Positions 43,309-53,612 of a DNA stretch of 64,000 nt are shown here, in pieces. The notes beneath the pieces were generated by a model. It did not search any database, was not told where the DNA came from, and was given only the letters and a program-made list of their open reading frames with translations. Source of the DNA: Alistipes sp. (lineage in GTDB: Bacteria > Bacteroidota > Bacteroidia > Bacteroidales > Rikenellaceae); contig JAGBFA010000010.1 of NCBI GenBank assembly GCA_017936685.1, positions 124,001 through 188,000 on the forward strand, read 5' to 3'. Every line of letters starts with the position of its first letter. Position 1 is the stretch's first letter. A program made the position numbers and the translations under genes.

Positions 43309-46300
43309 ATGGATATAGTTACCGGTATAATCAAACTCTTCTTCGGTTCGAAGACCGAGAAAGACCGCAAGGAGATCATGCCATACGTCGAGAAGATCAA
43401 GGCCATCTACCCCACCATCAAGGAGTTGAGCAACGACCAACTGCGCGAGCGCAGCACAGAGCTGCGTCGGCAGATAGCGGCATTCATCGCCGACGACGAA
43501 CGGCACATAGTCGAGCAGAAAGCACTGTTGGAGCAGGCCTCGACCTCGCTCGAACAGAAAGAGCGCATCTCGAAAGACATCGACGTCACAACCAAACGCA
43601 TCGACGAGAAGATCGAGCAGAAGCTGGAAGAGATCCTTCCCGAGGCTTTCGCCATAATGAAAGACACGGCGCGCCGCTTCGCCGAGAACGAGACAGTCGT
43701 GGTCACGGCCACCGACTTCGACCGCGATCTGGCCGCCACGAAGGACTTTGTCACCATCGAGGGCGACAAGGCCGTGTACAGCAACCACTGGCAGGCCGGC
43801 GGCAACGACATAAAGTGGGACATGGTGCACTACGACGTGCAGCTCTTCGGCGGTGTGGTTCTGCACAAGGGCAAGATCGCCGAGATGGCCACGGGTGAGG
43901 GTAAGACACTGGTGGCAACGCTGCCCGTATTCCTCAACGCACTGGCAGGCAAGGGCGTGCATGTGGTGACCGTGAACGACTATCTGGCACGACGCGACTC
44001 GGAGTGGATGGGTCCGATGTATCAGTTCCACGGTCTGTCGGTAGCCTGCATCGACAACACGCAGCCCAACTCCGACGCCCGCCGCAAGGCCTACATGTCG
44101 GACATCACGTTCGGTACCAACAACGAGTTCGGTTTCGACTACCTGCGCGACAACATGGCTTCGTCGCCCAAGGATCTGGTGCAGCGCAAGCACCACTACG
44201 CCATCGTCGACGAGGTCGACTCGGTGTTGATCGACGACGCACGAACGCCGCTCATCATATCGGGTCCCGTGCCCAAGGGCGACGACCAGATGTTCAACGA
44301 GTATAAGCCCGCCATAGAGAATCTCTACAACTTGCAGCGCAACATGGTCACCGCGCTGGTGGCCGACGCACGCCGTCTCTTCGCCGAGGGCAAGACCGAC
44401 GAGGCCGGCATACTGATGCTGCGTGCGGGCAAAGGTCTGCCCAAGTACAAGGCGTTGATCAAGTTCCTGTCGGAGCCGGGAGTGAAGGTGCAGTATCAGA
44501 AGACCGAGAACATCTATTTGCAGGACAACGAGAAGCGCATGCCCGAGATCACCGACGAGCTATATTTCGTCATCGACGAGAAGCTCAATTCGGTGATTCT
44601 GACCGACAAGGGCAACGAGGTGCTGTCGCGCTACTTCAAGGAGGACGGTTTCTTCGTGCTGCCCAACATCGGCGAGCGTGTGGCCGAGATCGAGCACAGC
44701 GGTCTGTCGGCCGAGGAGAAGGCGCAGCAGCACGACGCGGTGATCAACGACTACTCGATCAAGTCGGAGCGCGTGCATACGGTCATTCAGCTCTTGAAGG
44801 CCTATTCGATGTTCGAGCGCGACACGGAGTATGTGGTGATGGACAATAAGGTGAAGATCGTCGACGAGCAGACGGGTCGTATTCTCGACGGCCGCCGCTA
44901 CTCCGACGGTCTGCATCAGGCCATCGAGGCCAAGGAGGGCGTGAAGGTCGAGGCCGCCACGCAGACCTTTGCCACCATAACGCTGCAAAACTACTTCCGC
45001 ATGTATCACAAGCTGGCCGGTATGACCGGTACGGCCGAGACCGAGGCATCGGAGTTTTGGAGCATCTACAAGCTCGACGTGGTGGTTATCCCCACCAACA
45101 AGAAGGTCATTCGCGACGACCGTCAGGATCTGGTCTACAAGACGGCGCGCGAGAAGTATAACGCCGTCATTGCCGAGATCGAGAAGCTCGTGGGCGAGGG
45201 TCGTCCGGTGCTGGTCGGCACCACGTCGGTGGAGATATCCGAGCTGCTGAGCCGCATGCTCAAACTGCGAGGCATCAAGCACAACGTGCTCAACGCCAAG
45301 CAGCACCAGTTGGAGGCACAGATCGTCGCCGAGGCAGGCCGTTCGGGTCAGGTGACCATAGCCACCAACATGGCAGGCCGCGGTACCGATATCAAGCTCA
45401 CGCCCGAGGTGAAGGAGGCGGGAGGTCTGGCCATCATCGGCACGGAGCGTCACGAGAGCCGCCGCGTCGACCGCCAGCTGCGCGGTCGTGCCGGACGTCA
45501 GGGCGACCCGGGATCGTCGCAGTTCTTCGTATCGCTCGAAGACAACCTGATGCGTCTGTTCGGCTCGGCGCGCATTGCCTCACTTATGGACCGCATGGGT
45601 CTGAAAGAGGGCGAGGTGATACAGGCCGGCATGATGACCAAAGCCATCGAGCGCGCCCAGAAGAAGGTCGAGGAGAATAACTTCGGCATACGTAAGCGAC
45701 TGTTGGAGTACGACGACGTGATGAACTCGCAGCGCGAGGTGATCTACACACGCCGCCGCCACGCCCTCTACGGCGAGCGTATCGATATCGATCTGAACAA
45801 CATACGCTACGACTTCGCCGAGAAGTTCGTGGAGAACCACGAGGGTTGTCCGTTCGAGGACTTCAAGGTGGAGCTTATCCGCGAGGTCGCGCTGCAACCC
45901 TCGTTCGACCAGGCCGCATACGAGGCCGCCAAGCCCAAGGAGCTGGTCGAGATGATCGTGGCCGATCTGCGCGCCTTATACGAGCGCAAGGCCAAGATGA
46001 TCGCCGACACGGTGCGTCCCACCATGGAGCGCATCTACGAGGATCGCAAGGACAACATGAATCTGCGCATAGCCTTCCCCATGACCGACGGCCGTCTGGT
46101 ATATCAGATCCCCGTCGAGTTGCAGAAGTGCAAGGATACGGAGTGCGCCGAGATATACAGGGTATTCGCCAAGGTGGCCATGTTCACCACCATCGACGAC
46201 GCATGGCGCGAGCATCTGCGCGACATGGACGATCTGCGCCAGAGCGTGCAGAACGCCACCTACGAGCAGAAAGACCCGCTGTTGATCTACAAGTTGGAGT

Positions 46301-46608
46301 CGTTCCAGCTGTTCTCGAAGATGTTGGAGGGCATCAACCGCGATGTGCTCGCACTGCTCGACAAATCGTCGTTAGCCGTGCGCGAGAACAACCCCGAGGC
46401 CATGCAGCGTCAGCAGGAGCAGCAGCAGCGTCCCAAGATCGATGTCAACAAGTTGCAGGCATCGCGCATGGCCGCAGCCGCTCAGGCAGGCCAGGGCGAC
46501 AAGGGCAAGACGGCACCGATCAAGGTCGACAAGCACATCGGCCGCAACGATCCGTGCCCGTGCGGCAGCGGCAAGAAATACAAGCAGTGCCACGGCAAGG
46601 GATTGTAA
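43309..46608 (+). CDS. secA: Preprotein translocase ATPase SecA
   Basis: 1099 residues, the long Bacteroidota form. Walker [19 protein letters not shown]-like [20 protein letters not shown], the [15 protein letters not shown] substrate-clamp region, helicase motif [29 protein letters not shown], and a C-terminal zinc SEC-C motif [18 protein letters not shown]. It drives protein export through SecYEG. Its own promoter lies upstream; the dCMP deaminase gene follows after 14 nt. Confidence 0.98.
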   Translation: MDIVTGIIKLFFGSKTEKDRKEIMPYVEKIKAIYPTIKELSNDQLRERSTELRRQIAAFIADDERHIVEQKALLEQASTSLEQKERISKDIDVTTKRIDEKIEQKLEEILPEAFAIMKDTARRFAENETVVVTATDFDRDLAATKDFVTIEGDKAVYSNHWQAGGNDIKWDMVHYDVQLFGGVVLHKGKIAEMATGEGKTLVATLPVFLNALAGKGVHVVTVNDYLARRDSEWMGPMYQFHGLSVACIDNTQPNSDARRKAYMSDITFGTNNEFGFDYLRDNMASSPKDLVQRKHHYAIVDEVDSVLIDDARTPLIISGPVPKGDDQMFNEYKPAIENLYNLQRNMVTALVADARRLFAEGKTDEAGILMLRAGKGLPKYKALIKFLSEPGVKVQYQKTENIYLQDNEKRMPEITDELYFVIDEKLNSVILTDKGNEVLSRYFKEDGFFVLPNIGERVAEIEHSGLSAEEKAQQHDAVINDYSIKSERVHTVIQLLKAYSMFERDTEYVVMDNKVKIVDEQTGRILDGRRYSDGLHQAIEAKEGVKVEAATQTFATITLQNYFRMYHKLAGMTGTAETEASEFWSIYKLDVVVIPTNKKVIRDDRQDLVYKTAREKYNAVIAEIEKLVGEGRPVLVGTTSVEISELLSRMLKLRGIKHNVLNAKQHQLEAQIVAEAGRSGQVTIATNMAGRGTDIKLTPEVKEAGGLAIIGTERHESRRVDRQLRGRAGRQGDPGSSQFFVSLEDNLMRLFGSARIASLMDRMGLKEGEVIQAGMMTKAIERAQKKVEENNFGIRKRLLEYDDVMNSQREVIYTRRRHALYGERIDIDLNNIRYDFAEKFVENHEGCPFEDFKVELIREVALQPSFDQAAYEAAKPKELVEMIVADLRALYERKAKMIADTVRPTMERIYEDRKDNMNLRIAFPMTDGRLVYQIPVELQKCKDTECAEIYRVFAKVAMFTTIDDAWREHLRDMDDLRQSVQNATYEQKDPLLIYKLESFQLFSKMLEGINRDVLALLDKSSLAVRENNPEAMQRQQEQQQRPKIDVNKLQASRMAAAAQAGQGDKGKTAPIKVDKHIGRNDPCPCGSGKKYKQCHGKGL

Positions 46609-46622
46609 CAGTGTTTCGGACA

Positions 46623-47057
46623 ATGGGCTATCAGGAGGAGAAACAACGACAGTTCGACCTGCGCTATCTGCAAATGGCGCGCGTATGGGCGGAAAACTCA
46701 TACTGCGTGCGCCGCAAGGTGGGTGCGCTGTTAGTCAAGGACAAGATGATCATATCGGACGGCTATAACGGCACGCCCGCCGGCTTCGAGAACATCTGCG
46801 AGGACGACATGGGCAAGACCAAGCCTTACGTTCTCCACGCTGAGGCCAACGCCATCACCAAGGTGGCCAAAAGTGCCAACAACTGCGACGGCTCGACGCT
46901 CTACGTCACGGCCTCGCCCTGCATCGAGTGCGCCAAGCTGATCATTCAGGCCGGCATCAAACGCGTTGTCTACTGCGACTCATACCGTCTGGAAGAGGGT
47001 CTCGACCTGCTGCGCCGCGTCGGCATCGAATGCGTACAACTATCCTTAGAGGAGTAA
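46623..47057 (+). CDS. Deoxycytidylate deaminase family protein
   Basis: 144 residues from the ATG at 46623, 14 nt after secA. Zinc site LHAEANAI (HAE) and SPCIECAK (PCxxC), with YNGTPAGFENICED typical of dCMP deaminases. It converts dCMP to dUMP for thymidylate synthesis. A strong terminator follows. Confidence 0.93.
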   Translation: MGYQEEKQRQFDLRYLQMARVWAENSYCVRRKVGALLVKDKMIISDGYNGTPAGFENICEDDMGKTKPYVLHAEANAITKVAKSANNCDGSTLYVTASPCIECAKLIIQAGIKRVVYCDSYRLEEGLDLLRRVGIECVQLSLEE

Positions 47058-47079
47058 GACACGAACGATATTAAAAACA

Positions 47080-47110
47080 AACATAGGAGGGCACAATGCC
47101 CTCCTATGTT
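47080..47110 (+). terminator. Terminator after secA-dCMP deaminase
   Basis: Perfect 14-bp stem from AACATAGGAGGGCA to TGCCCTCCTATGTT with loop CAA, followed by ATTTAT, 22 nt after the stop. Confidence 0.85.
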
Positions 47111-47251
47111 ATTTATACTCGGCCGGCACTCTTCGGCAGCCGAATATTCTGTAATTTAAATACGCTACTATCAAAATGACTGTACACAGGACCGTCCATC
47201 ACGCCGAAAAGCCGCAGGCGGCATGGTCATCGTCCATTGCTCGACAAGACG

Positions 47252-47644
47252 TTATTTACCCGGCTCCGCTTTTTCGAAATCTATCTGGTAATAATCGAAC
47301 TCAGGTTTCATCATAGCTCCGGTGGCGGCATCTATGCCCCATGCAAGAACATTGGCAATATTGATAACCGACACGGCATTGAAGGTCTTTTCGATGATAA
47401 GCATAGCCGGTACATAGCCCTCCACCTCGGCCTTAACCACAGTGTCGTCGAAGCCGCGTTTCACCTTCACTGAATATGGGAACTTCACATTGGTGTATTT
47501 ACGACCGTCGACTGTCAAGGTAGCCGATTCGCCGGTCAGGTTCGAATCGAAAGTTACCATCTTCTTCGATCCACAAAATACCGTTGCACAAGATGTCATG
47601 CCGCATGCCGCAAACAAAAGCGACGCATAACGCAGTGATTTCAT
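47252..47644 (-). CDS. Small PEGA-like lipoprotein
   Basis: 130 residues. The signal peptide ends in a lipobox (GMTSC, Cys19), followed by ATVFCGSKKMVTFDSN and a single beta-rich PEGA-type domain (TLTVDGRKYTNVKFPYSVKVKRGFDD pattern). A hydrophobic glycine-containing segment follows (about 90-112, VINIANVLAWGIDAATGA). Such lipoproteins are common in Bacteroidales; their role is unknown. Monocistronic, with repeats upstream. Confidence 0.8.
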   Translation of the reverse strand: MKSLRYASLLFAACGMTSCATVFCGSKKMVTFDSNLTGESATLTVDGRKYTNVKFPYSVKVKRGFDDTVVKAEVEGYVPAMLIIEKTFNAVSVINIANVLAWGIDAATGAMMKPEFDYYQIDFEKAEPGK

Positions 47645-47723
47645 AACTGTAAAATGACAATTACTCTCCCGACCCCGAATGAGAAACCCATAAATAAAGA
47701 AAGTGTGAGGTCGATTTGCCTAT

Positions 47724-47879
47724 CTGGTTCGAGGTTCTGGAATACCTTCACAACAAATAAACAATACCCCACACCCGTATTGGGAATGGAGTACAATTAC
47801 CCCATATACATACCAATACAAGGTGACGAGTGTGTTGCCGTCCTTGTTGTGATTGAAATTTTCCAGATTTCGAACCAAG
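47724..47879. repeat. MITE-like long palindromic element
   Basis: About 156 bp. Outer arms: CTGGTTCGAGGTTCTGGAAT...ACAACAA (47724-47756) against the complement of TTGTTGT...TTCCAGATTTCGAACCAAG (47844-47879), imperfect. Inner arms around ACACCCGTATTGG and CCAATAC...GTGTG add a second inverted repeat. A frame open at 47654-47884 is best explained by this structure. The whole stretch 47645-48502 has no gene I can support. Confidence 0.5.
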
Positions 47880-48083
47880 GATAAAAGCTAATACACTTTC
47901 ACTTAATATTTAATACGCCGACACAACTATCGACATTACAAAGTTAAAAAATATTTATCTTATTGCAATATCTTTTACAAGAAAACAAACAGCCATCATC
48001 ACGCAACGGCCTACCCCGTTACACAATCATATTCCACAAACAAATGTCGACCACCGAAGCAACAGTTTGCGATGACAGGAAGT

Positions 48084-48256
48084 TGTCACTCTGAGGAGCA
48101 ACGAGGTTCGACGTGGGAGTCTCGCGGACGGGAGTGCGGTTGTCCGCCGGAAAGTGCGGTTTGTCTGCCAAAAGAGAGATTCTCACGTCGCGTGCATAGC
48201 ACGCGCCTCAGAATGACAAAACCGATCTGTCATGTCGAACAGAGCGAGACATCTGA
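48084..48256. repeat. REP/BIME-like hairpin cluster, locus R5
   Basis: Left-hand hairpin about 48086-48119 (GAGGA...GACGTG, apical AAC/GTT). Right-hand hairpin about 48179-48216 (ATTCT, CACGTC, apical GCGTGC/GCACGC, CCTC, AGAAT). A third type at about 48229-48256 has basal stem ATGTC/GACAT. The segment between the first two is nearly identical to that of locus R6. Confidence 0.7.
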
Positions 48257-48326
48257 GAAAGACAAGGCTTGCCGAACTACCCTCTCGACCTTGCATATCA
48301 TCATCGGACAATAATAGAATAAACAA

Positions 48327-48358
48327 GCGGCAACAAACCTTCAAAGATCTATTGCCGC
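48327..48358 (-). terminator. Possible terminator downstream of the FISUMP gene
   Basis: Stem GCGGCAA/TTGCCGC with an 18-nt loop. On the minus strand TTGTTTATTCT follows. It lies ~145 nt beyond the stop of the FISUMP gene, so the assignment is uncertain. Confidence 0.4.
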
Positions 48359-48502
48359 AATTTTATTCAACAATTTTCGATACGATCTGAATTATTTGAT
48401 TGTGACTATATATCCACGGATATACTCTAATATTCGACCGGCCTTGCCGGTATATGCGGGACATTTCAAACCACGCACAAATCAATCAAATGCGCTGCGC
48501 TT

Positions 48503-49120
48503 CTATTTCGAGACAGGCCGGACACATTGCCCGTAGTAGCGGTAACGCCAATACGTGTCGCGACTGCTGCTGCGGAAGTAGAGGCTGTACGCGGACCGCA
48601 GAATGCCCAGTTCGGGCATGGAACTCCAATAGCCTCCGTCCTCTCCGGCGAAGTAGAGCGACGACCCGTAACGCCAACCGGTGGCAGGGAGGAAGATGGA
48701 GTTGCCGTTGGTTTTACTTGTTACCTTGTAGCCGTCATAATCGCCCTGTGTCGTCCATGTCCAGGTACAATTACTAATAAGCTCTTCAATCTCTGCGCTT
48801 GTCGGCATACGCCACGAGCCGCCCCAGTTGGCACGAGCAGCATCGTATTTCGGACGACCTGAGATATAACCGGTATTATCGTTATAAGCCTTGCTGTTTG
48901 CCTCCGTATAAGTGGATTTTGTTGTCGTCTCGCCCCACGCGAAATAATCTCCGTAATCTTCCGGCGACGAGGCTCCGACATTACACGTGGCCCATTTGAC
49001 ACTCAGACCCAAATCAACATAGTCGTGCCCCTCTATCGTACCGGAAACGACAGTTTGGGCGTTGCCTGCCACGGCGAGCAGCACACACGCGACGGTTGCA
49101 ATCAATGTAGTCTTTTTCAT
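48503..49120 (-). CDS. Secreted FISUMP (Fib_succ_major)-like domain protein
   Basis: 205 residues from the ATG at 49120 (the frame extends upstream without a credible start). Signal peptide about 1-21 (TLIATVACVLLAVAGNAQ). The mature part matches the Fibrobacter-major-paralogue/DUF1566 fold: YVDLGLSVKWATCNVGAS, YGDYFAWGET, GSWRMPTSAEIEEL, FLPATGWRYG and GGYWSS, ending with GQCVRPVSK. Such proteins are secreted or surface-attached, with unknown ligands. A -7 box (TATCTTTG, 49160-49153) lies 33 nt upstream. The gene is bracketed by REP loci R5 and R6. Confidence 0.85.
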   Translation of the reverse strand: MKKTTLIATVACVLLAVAGNAQTVVSGTIEGHDYVDLGLSVKWATCNVGASSPEDYGDYFAWGETTTKSTYTEANSKAYNDNTGYISGRPKYDAARANWGGSWRMPTSAEIEELISNCTWTWTTQGDYDGYKVTSKTNGNSIFLPATGWRYGSSLYFAGEDGGYWSSMPELGILRSAYSLYFRSSSRDTYWRYRYYGQCVRPVSK

Positions 49121-49152
49121 AGTAATAACTCCCGCATACGGTTCATACTCTA

Positions 49153-49160
49153 CAAAGATA
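49153..49160 (-). promoter_or_regulatory. -7 box of the FISUMP gene
   Basis: Minus strand TATCTTTG; a TTTG lies 17 nt further upstream (49181-49178), a short spacer. Confidence 0.45.
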
Positions 49161-49342
49161 TAAAAAATCCCCCTACGCAAACTTTCTCGAAATAAAATAC
49201 CGCAAATATATGATTTTATATTTTATAGGTCGTATTTACGCGATTCGCAGCAGAGAGTTTACTGCGTATTGTCATGCCTAACTAAATGGGGAATCCGGTT
49301 GGAGAGTGACACGTCTTATCGACCTCGCACATCGACCCCAAC

Positions 49343-49513
49343 CAGATTCTTCGCTACCGCTCAGAATGACAGTGTACTGTCACTCCGAGGGAGGGCATAG
49401 CCCGACCGTGGGAGTCTCGCGGACGGGAGTGCGATTGTCCGCCGGAAAGTGCGGTTTGTCTGCCAAAAGAGAGATTCTCATGTCGCAGTCTATGACTGCT
49501 CCTCAGAATGACA
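49343..49513. repeat. REP/BIME-like hairpin cluster, locus R6
   Basis: In the gene-free stretch 49121-49671. Simple hairpin about 49346-49369. Left-hand hairpin about 49381-49414 (ACTCC, GAGGGA, apical GGGC/GCCC, GGGAGT). Right-hand hairpin about 49473-49508 (ATTCT, CATGTC, apical GCAGTC/GACTGC, TCCTC, AGAAT). Shares about 70 nt of spacer with R5 almost unchanged. Confidence 0.7.
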
Positions 49514-49543
49514 GGAAAGCGGAAATCGCTTCCAAAGAATTAT

Positions 49544-49671
49544 GCGCCAATTTTTCGTCAAAAGCGGTATTATACAACGCAAACGAAAAATGCCCGGACA
49601 GGTTGTACTGATCGTACTACCTGTTCGGGCAGTTGAGTGCGCGGCAGTAGAATGCCGCTTTTCACGGAAAA
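49544..49671. repeat. Nested-hairpin element family 2, copy E
   Basis: Outer arms AAAAGCGGTATTATAC/GTAGAATGCCGCTTTT as in copies B and C, but a different inner stem (ACAGGT/ACCTGT) still around TGTACT and GTACT. Its right end touches the stop codon of the OstA-like gene. Confidence 0.8.
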
Positions 49672-52167
49672 TTATCGGCGGCGACTATTACGCCACTCTA
49701 TGATTTCGGGCGTGAGCTGATCGAGCCGATCGACCCAACGACGACGGTCGATAAGGCTCTGACGATAACGGTCGATGCGCTCGGTGATGGGGAAGGTCGG
49801 ACGGCGGCGCGAGGCGGCATCGGCACGGCGCGACGGACGTATGGTGCGGTCGAATACGGCGTTGCGGGTGGGACGACGCGAGGCGAACCAGTCGAAATCG
49901 GGCAGTTTGAGCACCTGTGTCTCGGGTATCTTATCCATGGGATAGACGATATATTCGGGGTGGTCGCGATAGGTGATCTTGTCGATCTTGCCGCTGTCGA
50001 GATAGAAGGTGACATCGGCACTCTCGATATACATGAGTCCCTGCACCTCGTCGGACTCTTCGTCCTCCTGCAAGTAATAGATGGTCTGGGCATTGCCGTT
50101 GACATCGTTGCGATAGACCTTGCCGCCGGAGAAATATGCCGTCATCTTCTTGCCCTTGACCTGGTTGTAACGCACGGTATCGATCTGTGCGGCCATGATC
50201 GGACGGTCGATAAATTCGGCACGCGTGATGGTCTGGTTCGCGGTGTAGATATCCATGAAATCGGAGGTCACCTGGTTGGTCTCGTTCCACAGTATGGGTT
50301 CGATGAAGAGGTGTATCACCGAGTCGGTGTTCATCGTAACGAGCGAGTCGCACACCATTTGCGAATCGGTGCGATACATCTTCACATTGCGATAGGCCTT
50401 GATCATGCGATAGACGCTGTCGGCAGGTATGGAGTCGGCCACCTCTACGGCCAGCGAGTCGGCAGCCAAAGAGTCGACGGCGAGCGAGTCGCGTGAGAGC
50501 GAGTCGAGCGCAGACTCTCTCTGCACGAGCGAATCGACGGCAAGAGAGTCGACAGAAAGCGTATCGGTCGACAGAGTGTCGACGGCATACTCCTCGCCGG
50601 TGTACTCCACGCCCTTGCGGGCAGCTTTGGCCTTGGCCGCGTCGATGCGTTTGCGACGGCGCATCTCCTCCTTCTGCCGCTGCTGCTCGGCACGCTGCGT
50701 ATCGCGTTCGAGAAGCTCGGCATTCTTGGCCTTGCGGCGGGCTATGATGGTATCGAGCTTGACCTTGGCAATGGAGTCGCGGCGCAGCTTGGCGGCCGCC
50801 TTGTCGCGCTCGGCCTGCTCTTTCAAAAGGCGGCGACGCTCCTGTTTGTCGAGCGGTGCGGGCGGCTCCGAGAGCGAATCGGCAGCAATGAGTGCCGTGG
50901 TATCGGCCGCAGCCATCGAGACGGAATCGGTCTGTACGGCCGCATCGGCGGCATCGGGCACCGGTTTGGGCTCGGGTGCCTGCGACATGTCGCCGAACGA
51001 GATAGAGCTATCCTCCGGCTCCGCGGCAGCGTGCGAATCGGCACCCTCGGCGGCCGGCTGCGGCGCGGTGCCGGCATCGATGCCGGCGGCATGCTGTTCG
51101 GGCAGAGGCTCGGGCAGAGGCTCGGGTTCCGGTTCAGGTTCGGGGCGTGCCGAGATGGTATAGAGCCATACGGTATCGGCACACATGAAGACCGAATCGG
51201 GCTGCTTGGGATCGTAGTTGATCATCGACGGGCGGCGCGTGATGAAGGCGTTGCCGGGCTGCTCCCAGTATTCGCCATAGTCGGCGAAGCCGAGCACCTT
51301 TTGCAGCGTGTCGTCGACCTGTATGTCGTGGCGGGCTATGATATGCCCTTCGGTGCGGTAGTAGTCGAGCGAATCGCCCCACATTTCGCGCTCGGCCGAG
51401 AGAATATAGCCGTTGCGCGTGATCTTGTAGAGATCCAGCTGCTTGTCGTAGGTTCCGGCATCGGCATACATGTATTCGTCCTTGTCGTTCCACATGTGGG
51501 TGTCGGTGAAATACTGCGCATAGTCGGTCTCGACGTTGTAGATAACCGAATCGCCCGTCATCTCGTAGCGGTCGTTGCGCATCTCGACGTTATCGACGGC
51601 GATCAGATCGTGGGTGTCGGTATAGTAGTAGCCGCGGTCGGACTCCAACAGATTGTCCTTGTTGACGGCATAGCAGCCGCCGTAGAACTCGCCCACCTTG
51701 GCGCGGGTGTCGAACGTACAGTTGTAGGTGTACATCGTGGCATCGCCGTCGACGATCTTCACCAGATCGGAGTAGACCGTGGCGCGGTTCAGATCGCGGT
51801 TGTACTCGGCGCGGTCGCCGTAGATGTATGTCGTATTCTGGTTGATGAGCACGTTACCGAAGCACTCGAAGCTCTGGTTGCCGTAGCGCACGGCACTGTC
51901 GGCAAGGATAACGGCACCGTTGTGGTGGGCGGCGAAGTTGCCGACGAGAATGAATATCGTTGAGTCGCCGTAATCGACCATATAGGAGTCGTCGGAGATC
52001 ATGTCGATCATCTTCTTCTGCCCACCCTGCGTCGGCCGCTGCTGTTGCGCCAGAGTCGGAGACTCCATGCGCGCGTAACCGCCGTGCGCACGGCCGGCAA
52101 GGGCATACAAGAATGCTCCGGCCACGGTCAGCAATACGGCCAATGTCGATATTCCTCTGCCACGCAT
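49672..52167 (-). CDS. OstA-like (LptA/LptD N-terminal-type) envelope protein
   Basis: 831 residues with an N-terminal hydrophobic signal or anchor (about 7-26). Residues ~55-330 form OstA/LptA-like beta-repeats (DSAVRYGNQSFECFGNVLIN, YIYGDRAEYNRDLNRATVY). A low-complexity linker follows: a P/E-rich stretch near 345-358, then K/R/E-rich coils, then a D-S-L-rich tract (about residues 525-585). A further OstA-like part comes next. The C-terminus is Arg-rich. The inferred role is LPS transport to the outer membrane or binding of an envelope lipid. Third gene of the PPIase-SurA-OstA operon, 15 nt behind surA. A family-2 hairpin element starts right at its stop. Confidence 0.87.
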   Translation of the reverse strand: MRGRGISTLAVLLTVAGAFLYALAGRAHGGYARMESPTLAQQQRPTQGGQKKMIDMISDDSYMVDYGDSTIFILVGNFAAHHNGAVILADSAVRYGNQSFECFGNVLINQNTTYIYGDRAEYNRDLNRATVYSDLVKIVDGDATMYTYNCTFDTRAKVGEFYGGCYAVNKDNLLESDRGYYYTDTHDLIAVDNVEMRNDRYEMTGDSVIYNVETDYAQYFTDTHMWNDKDEYMYADAGTYDKQLDLYKITRNGYILSAEREMWGDSLDYYRTEGHIIARHDIQVDDTLQKVLGFADYGEYWEQPGNAFITRRPSMINYDPKQPDSVFMCADTVWLYTISARPEPEPEPEPLPEPLPEQHAAGIDAGTAPQPAAEGADSHAAAEPEDSSISFGDMSQAPEPKPVPDAADAAVQTDSVSMAAADTTALIAADSLSEPPAPLDKQERRRLLKEQAERDKAAAKLRRDSIAKVKLDTIIARRKAKNAELLERDTQRAEQQRQKEEMRRRKRIDAAKAKAARKGVEYTGEEYAVDTLSTDTLSVDSLAVDSLVQRESALDSLSRDSLAVDSLAADSLAVEVADSIPADSVYRMIKAYRNVKMYRTDSQMVCDSLVTMNTDSVIHLFIEPILWNETNQVTSDFMDIYTANQTITRAEFIDRPIMAAQIDTVRYNQVKGKKMTAYFSGGKVYRNDVNGNAQTIYYLQEDEESDEVQGLMYIESADVTFYLDSGKIDKITYRDHPEYIVYPMDKIPETQVLKLPDFDWFASRRPTRNAVFDRTIRPSRRADAASRRRPTFPITERIDRYRQSLIDRRRWVDRLDQLTPEIIEWRNSRRR

Positions 52168-52182
52168 ATTCCCGATAGGAGA

Positions 52183-53607
52183 CTATTTAACCCAATTTTT
52201 GTTGTGGAAGTCACCGTTGCGGAACTCGGGCGAAATGTAGACGTACATGCCGTCGATCTTCTTCGACAGCCACTCCTCGAACACGCGCTCCTGCTTGGCC
52301 TGCAAGGCCATCTCTTCCAGTCGGATATAGTCTTCGTCGAGCGAGGCCGTATGCGCCGGAATGATCTCCACCAACTTGACGATTTTGCTCAGCTCGTTGC
52401 CCATAAGATCGGTCGTCTGGAACGAATCCGATACCTCGCCCACTTTCAGGCGGCGCAGGGCGTTGTAGTCGTCGAGCGACTTACCGAAGTCGCGGCCGAA
52501 ATCCTCTTTCAGAAAGCGTGTGGCCGTCAGACGCGCTCCGTCGAACGAGCCGGTGCGCTCCAAAATATCGTGGTTGGAGACGATACCGCCGTTCATCTTC
52601 GACGAGGCGTCGTCGGAGAACTCCAAGGCGGCCTTCTCGAACGATATGGAGTCGCGGCGTATGAGACGCGCTATGCTGTCCAACTGCCGGCCGGGTTCGG
52701 CACGCTCCTCGCGCGTGAAGGTCGGACGCAGCAGGATATGGCGGCAATGATATTTGTCGCCCTTCTTGTCGATAAGTTCGATGATGTGGAATCCGAACTC
52801 GGTCTCCACTACCTCGGAGATCTGGCCCGGACGCAGTTTTTCGAGAGCCTCGGCAAACGGTGCCACATAGAGGTTGGAGGGAGCGGGATCCATCTCGCCG
52901 CCGCGTATGGCCGAGCCGTCGATCGAATACATGCGCGCCAGCACCGAGAACTTGGTCTTGCCCGTAATGACACGTTCGCGCATATCCAGAAGACGCTCCT
53001 TGGTGCGCTGCTTGGCCTGAGCCATCGATGCCGGGAACTTGGTGATCTGGGCATATACGTACTGCTCGCCTATGACCGGCAGGCTGTCCTTGTCGATGCC
53101 GTTGTAGTATCGCTCCACTTCGCCCGGGACCACAGTCACCTTGCTCACCACCTCGTTCTGCATCGACTGGGCATAGAGCTGCTCCTCGTAACGCTGACGC
53201 AACATCTCGCGATAGTTGAACACGGCCATGTGCTCCTTGGCTTCGAGGTTGGCGATGCCGCCCTCCTCCTCGATGAGATTCTGAATGTAGGCCTCGATAC
53301 GCGAGGTAACCTCGCCCTTGTTGATATCGACCGAGTCGATCAGTGCCTGGTTATAAAGCAGTTTCTGTTGCAGCAATGCCTCCAACGCCTCGTTCATGGG
53401 GTCGCGGTCGGAGGTGTATCCCATCTCGCGACGCTGCTGCACAAGCTCCTTGGCATAGGTCTCGACATCGGAGTAGAGGATCGACGATCCGCCCACTACG
53501 GCCACGACCTTATCCAACATAACCTGACGACGCTGCGCCGTCGCATTGTCGGTCGCAGCTATCAATATGACGGCCATGGCGGCCGCCGAAACGATCTTTT
53601 TAAACAT
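52183..53607 (-). CDS. SurA-like periplasmic peptidyl-prolyl isomerase/chaperone
   Basis: 474 residues from the ATG at 53607 (a second in-frame ATG lies 9 nt upstream), with signal peptide about 1-25. An N-terminal SurA-like chaperone domain (VVAVVGGSSILYSDVETYA), then two parvulin domains (about 185-290 and 295-400; RHILLRPTFTREER opens the second). A C-terminal helix segment follows. SurA delivers beta-barrel proteins to the Bam machinery. Central gene of the envelope operon with a second PPIase upstream and the OstA-like gene downstream. Confidence 0.9.
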   Translation of the reverse strand: MFKKIVSAAAMAVILIAATDNATAQRRQVMLDKVVAVVGGSSILYSDVETYAKELVQQRREMGYTSDRDPMNEALEALLQQKLLYNQALIDSVDINKGEVTSRIEAYIQNLIEEEGGIANLEAKEHMAVFNYREMLRQRYEEQLYAQSMQNEVVSKVTVVPGEVERYYNGIDKDSLPVIGEQYVYAQITKFPASMAQAKQRTKERLLDMRERVITGKTKFSVLARMYSIDGSAIRGGEMDPAPSNLYVAPFAEALEKLRPGQISEVVETEFGFHIIELIDKKGDKYHCRHILLRPTFTREERAEPGRQLDSIARLIRRDSISFEKAALEFSDDASSKMNGGIVSNHDILERTGSFDGARLTATRFLKEDFGRDFGKSLDDYNALRRLKVGEVSDSFQTTDLMGNELSKIVKLVEIIPAHTASLDEDYIRLEEMALQAKQERVFEEWLSKKIDGMYVYISPEFRNGDFHNKNWVK

Positions 53608-53612
53608 ATATG

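Noticed and set aside
45846..47057. A 403-codon frame joining the end of secA to the dCMP deaminase
   Set aside because: The upstream part is an out-of-frame shadow of secA; the true deaminase start is the ATG at 46623.
47865..47882. tRNA-like GGTTCGAAATC on the minus strand
   Set aside because: No acceptor stem, anticodon arm or full cloverleaf; it is part of the palindromic element. No tRNA or rRNA gene was found in the window.
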